A stretch of DNA of 64,000 bases from assembly GCA_029261155.1 (NCBI GenBank), contig JAJDBW010000061.1:1-64000 (forward strand), in the 5' to 3' direction. Each line of letters begins with the position of its first letter. Within the stretch, counting starts at the first letter, position 1. Below the pieces are notes generated by a model. That model searched no databases. It was not told where the DNA came from and saw only the letters and a list, made by a program, of their open reading frames with translations. The position numbers and the translations under genes are program-made. Origin of the DNA: Nitrospirota bacterium (GTDB lineage: Bacteria > Nitrospirota > Nitrospiria > SBBL01 > JAADHI01). Shown piece by piece: positions 1 through 8,900 of the stretch.

Positions 1-79
1 TACCGGCTCAACCAGAGCAATAAAAGAAAAAACAAAGGGAAGTAACAGGTAAAAAAAGGGAATGATTAAGTAAAGATCT

Positions 80-742
80 TTAACCTAGGTGGCCCACTTT
101 TGCGGCGCCACGCTGGCTCCTTTTTACAACGCCATTGACAGATCCAGAAGGGCTCCAACGTATGGGTATTTCCTGACGCCTCGAATAGACAATATCTGAG
201 GCACTTAAGGGCGACGTAATTTCGAAACTGGCGGGGAGAACGATTTTTGAATCGGGCGCGCTGGTCTTATTTCTTCGTATTAAGGAGACGATAAACTCGG
301 TCTCCGGGTCCGCAACGTCAAAGACCGTATGATACCAAACCCCTTTTGGACCCAACTGGCGATGACCCAAGAAATCAAATGTGAGGTCTTCGCTTGCTGT
401 CATTCTTTTTTGACCATCGGATAATTGATTGATACGATTGAAAAGATTTTCTGAAAGATGAATTTCATCGGGATGCCCCAACACAGAGGCTATTAAATGA
501 TCGCCCTCTTCTAGATCCAAAAAGCTGGTCGTGTTTCCGCCTACTTTCAGTTGCGCTTCAACTGCAATGGTTTTGCCGTTATCGTTTGTCACATGGATTT
601 CTGCAAAAATGTCTTTTGTAAATACGCCTTGCGACCCGACTTTTGAATTCGAGTCGCCACAAGCCCAAAGGGGAAGGACGAGAATGACAACGAGGCCTCG
701 ACTTAGAAAAATGCTCAGATTAAAAGCGATAGCTTCCTCCAA
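80..742 (-). CDS. Predicted lipoprotein of unknown function
   Basis: I do not recognise the family. The N-terminal part holds a hydrophobic stretch ending in LPLWAC followed by GDSNS, a good lipobox for signal peptidase II, so the mature protein should be lipid-anchored at the cell envelope. The rest is a soluble, beta-rich-looking domain of about 190 residues with no catalytic motif I can name. The reading frame overlaps the end of the upstream barrel gene by 23 nt, and the track start is TTG inside a GGAGGA sequence. The true start is therefore uncertain and may lie slightly downstream at a non-ATG codon. It is probably co-transcribed with the upstream beta-barrel gene. The C-terminus (basic, ending KVGHLG) looks abrupt, so a frameshift near the end cannot be excluded. 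Confidence 0.6.
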   Translation of the reverse strand: MEEAIAFNLSIFLSRGLVVILVLPLWACGDSNSKVGSQGVFTKDIFAEIHVTNDNGKTIAVEAQLKVGGNTTSFLDLEEGDHLIASVLGHPDEIHLSENLFNRINQLSDGQKRMTASEDLTFDFLGHRQLGPKGVWYHTVFDVADPETEFIVSLIRRNKTSAPDSKIVLPASFEITSPLSASDIVYSRRQEIPIRWSPSGSVNGVVKRSQRGAAKVGHLG

Positions 743-1259
743 TCGCGATACGATCTATTGTGCTGCCACTAATACCAAAATACATTTCCATATTCAGGAA
801 AACGCCGACCTTGGGACTATACTGAAGGCCTAAGCCGCCACTTACCCAAGCATCCGTTCCCTTATCCTTTCCAAGGGGATTCCCTAGGAATCGGGCGTCC
901 GCACGCCAATGGTATAGACCCGCCTTAAAATCAAAATGGAGAATATCGAAGAGCGGAAATCCTTTTATCGCGGCTAGGGTAAATCCCTCGACTTTAATAT
1001 CGGTATCCTGGGCTTTCTTTGTAGAAAATCGACCGAGATTTAAATATCCAAGGTCAATATTCATAAAATCTAAATCGATACCCAAAGTAAAGTTGGCACT
1101 GGGCGCGACTTTGAATGCGGATTGTCGCACTTCTGAGCCACCCAGAGAAATACTTACGAGGATCGGTGGCCTCTCGGCTTGCACCTCATGTTTACTGCTG
1201 AAAAGAAGAAATACGCTAAACAAAAAAAGTAGGGTTATGCGATATTTCAAAGTCACCAC
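720..1259 (-). CDS. Outer-membrane beta-barrel-like protein
   Basis: This is a secreted protein of 179 residues. It starts with a basic residue pair, a hydrophobic core (LLFLFSVFLLF) and an AxA-like cleavage region near VQAERP. The mature part alternates hydrophobic and polar residues in strands such as FTLGIDLDFMNIDLGYLNLG and ends in an aromatic residue (GGSYRF), typical of small outer-membrane barrels recognised by the BAM machinery. No specific family is identified. The gene lies directly upstream of, and overlaps, a predicted lipoprotein, which suggests that the two envelope proteins are made together. Start chosen as the ATG at 1259, before the signal peptide. Confidence 0.7.
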   Translation of the reverse strand: MVTLKYRITLLFLFSVFLLFSSKHEVQAERPPILVSISLGGSEVRQSAFKVAPSANFTLGIDLDFMNIDLGYLNLGRFSTKKAQDTDIKVEGFTLAAIKGFPLFDILHFDFKAGLYHWRADARFLGNPLGKDKGTDAWVSGGLGLQYSPKVGVFLNMEMYFGISGSTIDRIAIGGSYRF

Positions 1260-1415
1260 AGTGCTCTAGGATGATCGGAATGGGATAAAACACACGCAAA
1301 TTTCTTATCATAATTCTATAAAAATCACGCTCAAATGAAAAGACGTATTTTCTGCATCATTTTTTATCGGTCATTAAGCGATATTTGATAATGGTTTAAC
1401 GAAAGGATTAGGATA

Positions 1416-1526
1416 ATGCTAAGGTCATACTTACATCGACTATTTTTATTGACGGAATGGAGACGTATCACGATTTTTATGTCCGTCTATTTTAAGAAAT
1501 CCAATATAAATGATGCGAAAGGATAA
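1416..1526 (+). CDS. Possible 36-residue leader or small ORF
   Basis: This ATG-started frame of 36 codons is too short for the track. It is preceded by AAAGGATTAGGATA, which could serve as a ribosome site, and its stop codon TAA lies inside the ribosome-binding stretch of the DUF302 gene (stop at 1524-1526, next ATG at 1538). The predicted peptide is basic with a hydrophobic middle (LFLLTEW, ITIFMSVYF). The placement would permit translational coupling with DUF302. The evidence is weak and it may be chance. Confidence 0.2.
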   Translation: MLRSYLHRLFLLTEWRRITIFMSVYFKKSNINDAKG

Positions 1527-1537
1527 GGAGGAGGAAA

Positions 1538-1924
1538 ATGGGTTATTACTTTAATAAAATAGTGTCGATGCCATTTGATGAAGCGATTGCTAAGCTTACA
1601 GAAGCGTTGCAAAAGGAGGGTTTCGGCATTCTCAGTGATATTGATGTGAAAGCGACGCTCAAAAAAAAGCTGGATGTCGATTTTAAACGCTATCGCATAT
1701 TAGGTGCATGCAATCCTCAATTTGCCTACAAGGCGCTTCAGGCCGAAGATAAAATCGGGACCCTGCTCCCTTGTAATGTCATCGTTCAAGAATTAGCGGA
1801 GGGTGAGGTTGAAGTCGCGGCGATCGATCCGGCGTCTTCCATGCAGGCCGTAGACAATTCACAATTAAAAGAGATTGCAGGACAGGTTCAAGGAAAACTC
1901 AAACGTATTATTACTGATCTCTAA
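1538..1924 (+). CDS. DUF302 domain protein
   Basis: This 128-residue cytoplasmic protein has the layout of the DUF302 family: MGYYFNKIV at the start, a helix with FDEAIAKLTEALQKEGFGILSDIDV, then KKKLDVDFKRYRILGACNPQFAYKAL and LPCNVIVQEL. DUF302 proteins are small single-domain proteins of unknown biochemical role, often found next to redox or metal genes. The start is firm because a strong Shine-Dalgarno sequence (AAGGAGGAGG) ends five bases before ATG. The gene stands alone, with about 280 bp upstream and 150 bp before the next gene. Confidence 0.85.
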   Translation: MGYYFNKIVSMPFDEAIAKLTEALQKEGFGILSDIDVKATLKKKLDVDFKRYRILGACNPQFAYKALQAEDKIGTLLPCNVIVQELAEGEVEVAAIDPASSMQAVDNSQLKEIAGQVQGKLKRIITDL

Positions 1925-2074
1925 TTCCATATTCTCCTTTTCTATAATCGGCCATCGGCAGCTGGCTTTTGCACCTAACTAATCCTCGCACCTTGTTTAT
2001 GCCGTAGGTCTTGATTTACAATCGATGGGCTAAGCGTAGGATTTTCTTGCCAATAATATAAAAGGAGGTCGAAA

Positions 2075-2431
2075 TTGTCTGAATTGGCGAACAAAACCTG
2101 TACGGCCTGCCGTCCGGGAGCCCCTTTGGCCACTAAAGCTGAAATACAATCCTTTATGCCTCAAATTCCCAAATGGGAAATATTGGAAGTCGAAGGCGTG
2201 AATCGTCTGGTCCGTGATTATGAATTTCAGGGTTTTGCAAAAGCGCTCTCCTTTACGAATCAAATCGGTGCACTTGCCGAAGCGGAGGGACATCACCCTG
2301 CAATTCTCACCGAGTGGGGCAAGGTGAAGGTTTCTTGGTGGACGCATAAGATTAAAGGACTCCATGTGAACGATTTTATCATGGCAGCCAAAACTGATGG
2401 GCTCGCCCAGGCCATGGAAAAAGACAAGTGA
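2075..2431 (+). CDS. phhB: 4a-hydroxytetrahydrobiopterin dehydratase (pterin carbinolamine dehydratase)
   Basis: This 118-residue protein carries the family signature [25 protein letters not shown], with the His pair that binds the pterin. Family members dehydrate 4a-hydroxytetrahydrobiopterin during pterin recycling and in some bacteria take part in molybdopterin-related chemistry. No phenylalanine hydroxylase gene is visible nearby, so the physiological substrate here is open. The start is TTG at 2075, supported by AAAGGAGG seven to eight bases upstream. The stop overlaps the GTG start of the following MBL-fold gene, so the two are translationally coupled. Confidence 0.88.
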   Translation: MSELANKTCTACRPGAPLATKAEIQSFMPQIPKWEILEVEGVNRLVRDYEFQGFAKALSFTNQIGALAEAEGHHPAILTEWGKVKVSWWTHKIKGLHVNDFIMAAKTDGLAQAMEKDK

Positions 2432-3027
2432 AACGCCTTCACCGAAAAGACTTATTTTGCTGGTCGGAATTTAACGAGACGAACAATATCGATTTTCATG
2501 GTTTTCTGTGGGTAAGGGAGGGTGGCAATGTGTTGATCGATCCGCTTCCCATCACTCCGCATGATGAAGCGCATCTGCATGAATTTGGACCTGTTGCAGC
2601 CATCATTTGTACCAATTCGGATCATGTTCGTGCGACTCTACGGATCGCAGAGATTTCAGGTGCTAAGGTTATGGGACCGGCGGCAGAGCAAAGCACCTTT
2701 CCAATCGATTGCACAAGATGGCTAAAGGAAGGCGATGAGGTCTTTCCGGGTCTCCGTGTTTTGGAAATGGCCGGATCAAAGACACCCGGAGAATTAGCCT
2801 TATTGCTGGGCGATACGACTTTGATTACCGGGGATTTAATTCGATGTCACATCGGCGGAGCGCTTTGTTTATTGCCCGATGCAAAGCTAAGCGACAAAGA
2901 AAGCGCGTTGGCCTCCGTTAAGCGTTTATTGGATTTTCCCAAACTAGATTCCATATTACCAGGTGACGGCTGGCCGGTTTTTAATGGCGCAAAAGACCGA
3001 CTCACTGAACTCATCAAAGGGGCATAA
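2428..3027 (+). CDS. MBL-fold metallo-hydrolase-like protein
   Basis: This 199-residue protein has a metallo-beta-lactamase fold outline: a strand [19 protein letters not shown], the segment [18 protein letters not shown] where a classic HxHxDH motif would stand (here TNSDHVR), [14 protein letters not shown], and a terminal LPGDGWPVF. The first two metal-binding His residues of the usual motif are replaced by Thr/Asn, while Asp-His is kept. It may therefore bind one metal, or act as a non-canonical member of the glyoxalase-II-like group often seen next to pterin dehydratase. GTG start overlaps the phhB stop by four bases (GTGA). No further function can be assigned from sequence. Confidence 0.72.
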   Translation: MKRLHRKDLFCWSEFNETNNIDFHGFLWVREGGNVLIDPLPITPHDEAHLHEFGPVAAIICTNSDHVRATLRIAEISGAKVMGPAAEQSTFPIDCTRWLKEGDEVFPGLRVLEMAGSKTPGELALLLGDTTLITGDLIRCHIGGALCLLPDAKLSDKESALASVKRLLDFPKLDSILPGDGWPVFNGAKDRLTELIKGA

Positions 3028-3100
3028 CTTTTAGAAAATACATAGCCAAGAGATCGACCGAACGATACCATTGAATAAACAAAACATTAAAGGTGCACTG

Positions 3101-3451
3101 ATGAAATTAAGCCTCTTTCACAACCCAAAATGCAGCAAGAGTCGGGAAGCACTCCAACTGCTTAAAGACAAAGGCATCGACCCGGAAATCATCCTCTATC
3201 TTAAAACCCCGCCATCAGAAAGCGAGTTAAAAGACATTGTAGCCAAATTGAATCTCTCCCCCAAAGAACTCCTTCGCTTTAAAGAAGCTCAAGCAATGAC
3301 CTTAGGTTTATCTTTCTCCGACGCTCGATCAGACAAAGAATGGATCAAACTCATGTGCGACTACCCCATTTTAATCGAACGCCCGATCCTCATCACATCA
3401 GGCAAGGCGATTATCGGCCGTCCACCAGAACGTATCTTTGATCTGATCTAA
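3101..3451 (+). CDS. ArsC/Spx-family thioredoxin-fold protein (arsenate reductase-like)
   Basis: I place the start at ATG 3101 rather than the TTG at 3071. This gives 116 residues beginning MKLSLFHNPKCSKS, the usual ArsC opening with the single catalytic Cys in NPKCSKS, and it has AAGGTG just upstream. The downstream segments LYLKTPPSESEL and PILIERPILITSGKAIIGRPPE match the arsenate-contacting arginine region (ERPI and GRPPE) of glutaredoxin-dependent ArsC. Members reduce arsenate to arsenite or act as YffB-like proteins. No ars operon is nearby, so arsenate as substrate is unproven. It follows the MBL-fold gene after about 70 bp. Confidence 0.85.
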   Translation: MKLSLFHNPKCSKSREALQLLKDKGIDPEIILYLKTPPSESELKDIVAKLNLSPKELLRFKEAQAMTLGLSFSDARSDKEWIKLMCDYPILIERPILITSGKAIIGRPPERIFDLI

Positions 3452-3502
3452 TTTCTTTCGAGAGGAGAGCGGTGAACCTTTGAAATGAAGGGAATCTTCT
3501 TC

Positions 3503-4165
3503 TTAGAAATGAAAGGTCACGCCAAAGTCGGCACGATCTTCGTCTAGTTTAAAGTAGGGGATGAAGCTATCGTCCTGGGAACTCATGCGGTAGTAGTTAA
3601 TCGCGCTTTGCAAGAGGGCTGCGCCAGCGATGGCATGAGGGGAGATCCCCGTTTCCTGAGAGATACCAACGGGATCGTAACTCGGATCTTTGCTGTCTTG
3701 AATATAGAAAGACCAGATGCTATACCAAAGAAAATCTGTTCCTGAAAAGAACATCAGTGTTTTATTATAAGTGGTCGGGAACCTTCGGTAATCGCTAAGC
3801 GCCAGATTAAAAAGATGGTTTGAAGCCACAACGCCAGCCGCACGAAAAGGGAGAACCGATTCAGGTTCAATCGATTTTACCGAGGAAACGCCAAGAAAGA
3901 AATTCCCGTCCTGGTTTTTGAAAAAATCCATTCTTGGATTCTCTCCCTCAACCATCGTCGCAGCGATATGGTGTCCAGACTCATGCGCGGCAATCTGTGT
4001 TAAAAATGCCGCGCCCCCTTGGACAAAATCGCTCAATTCCATGGCTGAAACTTTGGCGTTTAACGAAAGAAAGATCAATAGAAAAGCCGCGCCAAGGAAT
4101 GTATTTCTTGTCTTGATTGTTTTCTGTACCAACGCTTTTATTTTCTTTGTCGTTTTCATCTTCAT
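3503..4165 (-). CDS. Secreted or membrane protein with HESGHH motif, family unknown
   Basis: This is a 220-residue protein with a basic N-terminus, a hydrophobic segment (FLGAAFLLIFLSLNAKVSAM) that looks like a signal peptide or anchor, and then FLTQIAAHESGHHIAATMVEG. HESGHH fits the HExxH pattern of zinc metalloproteases, and the following glycine-rich region resembles membrane-embedded or anchored peptidases, but I see no convincing third ligand. Later hydrophobic stretches (TLMFFSGTDFLWYSIWSFYI, IAGAALLQSAINYY) suggest membrane association. The C-terminus ends ADFGVTFHF, strand-like with a terminal Phe as in outer-membrane proteins. It could be a degenerate protease or a barrel-associated protein. 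Function unknown. Confidence 0.65.
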   Translation of the reverse strand: MKMKTTKKIKALVQKTIKTRNTFLGAAFLLIFLSLNAKVSAMELSDFVQGGAAFLTQIAAHESGHHIAATMVEGENPRMDFFKNQDGNFFLGVSSVKSIEPESVLPFRAAGVVASNHLFNLALSDYRRFPTTYNKTLMFFSGTDFLWYSIWSFYIQDSKDPSYDPVGISQETGISPHAIAGAALLQSAINYYRMSSQDDSFIPYFKLDEDRADFGVTFHF

Positions 4166-4510
4166 TCTCTACCTTCAAACTTAAGGCTAATCCTCATCCC
4201 GGTATTGATCAATCCCCTCAAACGAGGGGGCTAGGCGCTCATTATTCCTCTAAGTTGTTAATAATAAATGGATTATCAAGGCTAACGCAATGAGATAAAA
4301 TTCGACGAATTCGCTTGAGTTTCCTTAATTTGAAAATAAGTGGTGCGCGAATAAGACGTCGATACTCACAGCTGGATACGCTAAATATACGATGGGATGA
4401 ATGGAACGAATTAAATTTCGGCTAGGAACTCATGAGGAGAGATGGGATTTAGTTGATGGGAATTCGTTTATTTTATATTTTGCCATTCGGAGAGGACGAA
4501 GCGCTTCGTT
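4166..4510. other. 345-bp intergenic region without a clear gene
   Basis: No coding frame is supported between the HESGHH gene and gltD. It contains a six-base-pair hairpin CCCCTC-AAAC-GAGGGG at 4214-4229 with no T run on either side, and a short palindrome (CGAAGCGCTTCG) at about 4497-4508 just after the gltD stop. On the plus strand that palindrome is followed by a T-rich stretch. Both minus-strand genes flank it, so it should hold the end of the gltBD transcript and the promoter of the downstream gene. I cannot identify either with confidence. Confidence 0.4.
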
Positions 4511-5920
4511 TTACTTTTTCGTGAGATAGGCCTCAATTCCTTGAGCGGCATCTCGACCTTCTCGAATGGCCCAAACAATTAAGGAAGCTCCGAGCTTGAC
4601 GTCACCAGCAGCAAAGACACCGTCGATATTGGTCATATGATTTTCGTCGACAATCACACTACCGCGCGCGTTCGTCTTTACACCGAGGTCATTAAGGAGG
4701 CCTTCCTTTTTCGGCCCCGTAAAGCCCATCGCCAATAACACAAGGTCGGCCTTAATCTCAAAATCACTACCGGGAATCTCGATAATCTTGCTTCCTCCTG
4801 AATCGTTGATAATCATCTCAACACGGACGGCATGAAGTTTCTCCACATGGCCACTCGATCCAGAAAAACGTTTTGTCAAAAAAGACCATTCCCGCAAACC
4901 CCCTTCCTCATGTGCCGGAGAAGTTCTCAGTTGCATCGGCCATAAGGGCCACGGCGTCGATTCCGCGCGTTTCGGGGGTGGTTCGGGTAGGAGTTCGACT
5001 TGTCGCACCTCGCGCGCGCCCTGTCGATGACAAGTGCCTAGACAATCCGCACCCGTGTCTCCGCCTCCGAGAATCACGACATGCTTGTTATGTGCCGAAA
5101 TGAGCTCAGCGGGATCGATTGTGTCTCCGGCGCCTATTTTATTTTGTTGAGTTAAAAAATCCATCGCAAGGTGAACCCCATTGAGTTCTCGGCCGGGGAC
5201 AGGAAGATCCCGAGCGGCTTCGGCCCCCATTGAAAGGCAGACGGCATCAAATTCCGTATTAAGGGTCTCAATGGATAGATCTTTTCCAACCGTCACTTGC
5301 GTCTTAAAAATGACGCCTTCAGTCCGTAATTGTTTCAGACGTCGATCAATATAGGTTTTTTCCATTTTAAAATCCGGAATGCCATAACGGAGCAGGCCAC
5401 CAATTCGGTCCGACTTTTCAAAAACGGTCACCTGGTGTCCATTGCGGCGGAGCTGTTGTGCCGCGGCAAGCCCTGCCGGGCCCGAACCCACCACGGCCAC
5501 CTTTTTACCGGTATCGCGTTTAGGCATTACCGGCGCCACCCAGCCTTCGGAAAAACCTTTTTCGATAATATTCCACTCCAGCACGCGGATTGAAACGGGT
5601 TTTTCAATGAGGCCAAGAACACAAGCAGACTCGCAGGGGGCCGGGCAAAGCCGACCGGTAAATTCCGGAAAGTTATTGGTGACATGCAGGGCTTTTAAGG
5701 CATCTTTCCAGCGGTCTTGGGCAACCAAGGTGTTCCACTCAGGGATAATATTTTGAACCGGACAACCGGAATAGCCTTGGCAAAAAGGCACGCCGCAGTC
5801 CATGCACCTGGCGCCTTGCTGCTTGAGGGTCTCGTCCGGGATTGGCTTGTAGATTTCACGCCAGTCCAACACCCGTTCTTCGACAGAACGTTTCCGTGGC
5901 CCCTTTCTTTGTAATTTCAT
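4511..5920 (-). CDS. gltD: Glutamate synthase (NADPH) small subunit
   Basis: This 469-residue subunit feeds electrons from NAD(P)H through FAD and iron-sulfur clusters to GltB for glutamate formation from glutamine and 2-oxoglutarate. N-terminal Cys clusters CMDCGVPFC, GCPVQ and CPAPCESAC are the usual [4Fe-4S] ligands. VAVVGSGPAGLAAAQQL binds FAD and VVILGGGDTGADCLG binds the nicotinamide nucleotide. The C-terminal AAGDVKLGASLIVWAI completes the FAD site. I start at ATG 5920 (MKLQRKGPRK), which has AGAGG upstream and follows the gltB stop by 13 bp. The longer Arg-rich extension in the track overlaps gltB and is unlikely. Pairing with gltB makes this the bacterial NADPH-type enzyme. Confidence 0.95.
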   Translation of the reverse strand: MKLQRKGPRKRSVEERVLDWREIYKPIPDETLKQQGARCMDCGVPFCQGYSGCPVQNIIPEWNTLVAQDRWKDALKALHVTNNFPEFTGRLCPAPCESACVLGLIEKPVSIRVLEWNIIEKGFSEGWVAPVMPKRDTGKKVAVVGSGPAGLAAAQQLRRNGHQVTVFEKSDRIGGLLRYGIPDFKMEKTYIDRRLKQLRTEGVIFKTQVTVGKDLSIETLNTEFDAVCLSMGAEAARDLPVPGRELNGVHLAMDFLTQQNKIGAGDTIDPAELISAHNKHVVILGGGDTGADCLGTCHRQGAREVRQVELLPEPPPKRAESTPWPLWPMQLRTSPAHEEGGLREWSFLTKRFSGSSGHVEKLHAVRVEMIINDSGGSKIIEIPGSDFEIKADLVLLAMGFTGPKKEGLLNDLGVKTNARGSVIVDENHMTNIDGVFAAGDVKLGASLIVWAIREGRDAAQGIEAYLTKK

Positions 5921-5933
5921 AAAACCTCTAGGA

Positions 5934-8900
5934 TCACCCACGGATCGTCGCCTCCTTCGCCTTTCTATCCTCAAGTACCTTTTTATATTCTACGGAAATC
6001 ACCTTAACGAAATGCGGCAACATCGTGTCCCATTGGCTCAGAATCATTTCTGCTTTAGCACTTTGTGTATAACGGACATGTTTTTCGATTAAGGCCTTGA
6101 GTGACTCTATATCTTCAGCAACTCGAACGGGTTCTAATTCGACGAGGCTTAAGTTGCATTGTCGTTCGAAGGTATTGTCTTCATTAAAAACGAAAGCCAG
6201 ACCGCCGCTCATTCCTGCCGCAAAGTTTCGGCCCGTTTTTCCCAGGACGACAACAGTGCCGCCCGTCATGTATTCGCAACCATGGTCGCCGACGCCTTCA
6301 ACTACAGCCACTGCGCCGCTGTTTCGCACGGCGAATCGTTCTCCAGCCAGGCCGTAAAAATAACCCTCACCGCCGGTCGCCCCATAGAGCGAAGTATTTC
6401 CAATCAGAATGGTTTCTTCTGGTTTAAAAAGCGAGGCCTTGGGTGGATAAACGATCAAGCGTCCACCGGAGAGGCCTTTTCCTGTGTAATCGTTGGCATC
6501 GCCTTCTAGGGTCAAGGTGACACCTTTAACGCAAAATGCACCAAAGCTTTGTCCCGCAGTGCCTTTAAAATTAAAGCGGATCATATCGTCAGGAAGGCCA
6601 TCCGCTCCATACTGTTTCGCGATCTTGCCCGAAAGCATTGCTCCCACTGTTCGATGGACATTACGAATAGGGAGATCGATCTCGATCGGGGTCTTCTCTT
6701 CGAGCGCCGGTTTGGCCAATTCTATTAATTTATGATCGAGGGCCTTATCCAGGCCATGATCTTGTGCCTGCACGCAAGAAACGGCGACTTTCGAATCCAC
6801 TTTGGGCTGATAGAGCATTCCGGAAAGGTCCAAGCCACGGGCTTTCCAATGATCTAGGGTCTTTGGCGCGCGTAACATGTCCGAGCGGCCGATCACATCT
6901 TCAATGCGCCGGAAGCCAAGATGAGCCATGAGTTCCCGAACTTCCTCTGCAATAAATTTAAAAAAGGTGACAACGTCTTCCGGACGACCGCGATAATGTT
7001 TACGTAGCTCCGGGTCTTGGGTGGCGATGCCAACCGGACAGGTATTTAGATGACACTTGCGCATCATAATACACCCTTCCACGATCAGGGGCGCCGTGGA
7101 AAAACCGAATTCTTCCGCACCCAGAAAAGCGGCGACAATAACATCACGACCGGTTTTAAATTGCCCATCGGTTTGAATGCGTGTTCGCCCACGAAGATCG
7201 TTTAGCACAAGTGTTTGATGCGTTTCCGCCAATCCCAATTCCCATGGAAGTCCTGCATACTTAATAGAAGACGCGGCGGCGGCGCCTGTTCCTCCCGAAT
7301 CCCCTGAGATTAAGATCAAGTCGGCATGGGCCTTTGCGACACCTGCCGCCACAGTGCCAACGCCGACTTCGGAAACAAGTTTTACGGAAACCGCTGCCGT
7401 GGGATTGACATTTTTCAGATCGAAAATCAGTTGCGCCAAGTCTTCAATCGAATAAATGTCGTGATGGGGCGGAGGCGAAATCAGTGAGACCCCCGGAGTT
7501 GAAAAACGCAATTTGGCGATGATTTCATCGACCTTGTGACCGGGGAGCTGACCGCCTTCACCCGGTTTAGCGCCCTGGGCGATTTTAATTTGCAGCTCAC
7601 TGGCGTTGACCATGTAATCCGTCGTCACCCCGAACCGGCCGGAAGCAACCTGCTTGATGGCGCTGTTGCGTTCGTCGTGATAGCGCTCCGGATCTTCGCC
7701 CCCTTCGCCGGTGTTGCTGCGTCCGCCGATTTGGTTCATTGCGATGGCCAGCGTTTCGTGCGATTCTCGACTAATCGCACCATATGACATAGCTCCCGTT
7801 GTAAATCGCTTCAGAATTTCCGAGACCGGCTCGACTTCTTCGATCGGAATCGAATCCGTTTCTCTGAAGCTTAAAAGGCCTCTTAAGGACGAATGGCGTT
7901 TCGATTCATCATTCACAATCTGAGTGAATTTCTTAAAGGTATCGTAGTTGTTCTGCCTACAGGCATGCTGTAGGGTCGCGATGGTTTCCGGATTCCAGTT
8001 GTGATGTTCCCCCTGAATTCGGTAGTGGTACTCTCCGCCGAAGTCGAGTTGGGGAATGGGCTGTTCGGTGTGATAGGCCGTTTGATGACGACGAAGGGAT
8101 TCCTCGGCAATCACTTCGATCCCAATGCCGCCAATTCGAGAGGCGGTGCCGGTGAAGTAACGGTCAATCAATTCCTGGCTCAGTCCGATGGCCTCATAAA
8201 TCTGAGCGCCGCAATAGCTCTGTACCGTCGAGATGCCCATCTTGGAAAAAACTTTTAAAAGGCCTTTATTAATTGCTTTGATATATTTTGTGGCCGCCGT
8301 CGTCTCGTCAATTGTCTCAGGGAAATAGCCTTCGCGTGAAATATCGGTCAGTGTTTCGAAGGCAAGATAGGGATTGATGGCACCCGCGCCATAGCCAATA
8401 AGGAGGGCGAAATGAGGCACCTCCCGTGCTTCGCCGGTTTCGACAATCAGACCGACTTCCGTGCGTAAGGCTTCGCGAATAAGATGATGATGAACGGCCG
8501 AGATGGCGAGTAGGGAGGGGATGGGCGCCCATTCACCATCGATCCCTCGATCGCTTAAGATGATAAATTTACATCCGTCTTCGATCGCGGTGCTGACCTC
8601 GCGGCAAAGTTTATCGATGGCCGTCGCCATCTCTTTTGGACCGTTTGCGGCGCGGAAAAGGGTATTGAGCGTAATGGCTTTAAAGTCACCGTCCGAGATC
8701 TGGCGTATTTTTTCGAGATCGGCATTGGTTAAGATGGGTTGTTGAACCTTAATGCGCCGCGCATGCTCCGGGGTTTCCCCCAAAAGATTCGCCTTCGGGC
8801 CGATGGTCGTAATGAGCGACATCACAAGGTGTTCCCGAATGGGATCAATCGGCGGATTGGTCACTTGGGCAAAGAGTTGCTTGAAATATTTAAACAAGAG

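Noticed and set aside
4214-4229. CCCCTC-AAAC-GAGGGG hairpin as a terminator
   Set aside because: Only a six-base stem and no T tract on either strand.
5921-5974. Arg-rich N-terminal extension of GltD
   Set aside because: It lies inside the 3' end of gltB, whereas ATG 5920 has a ribosome site and gives the normal family start.
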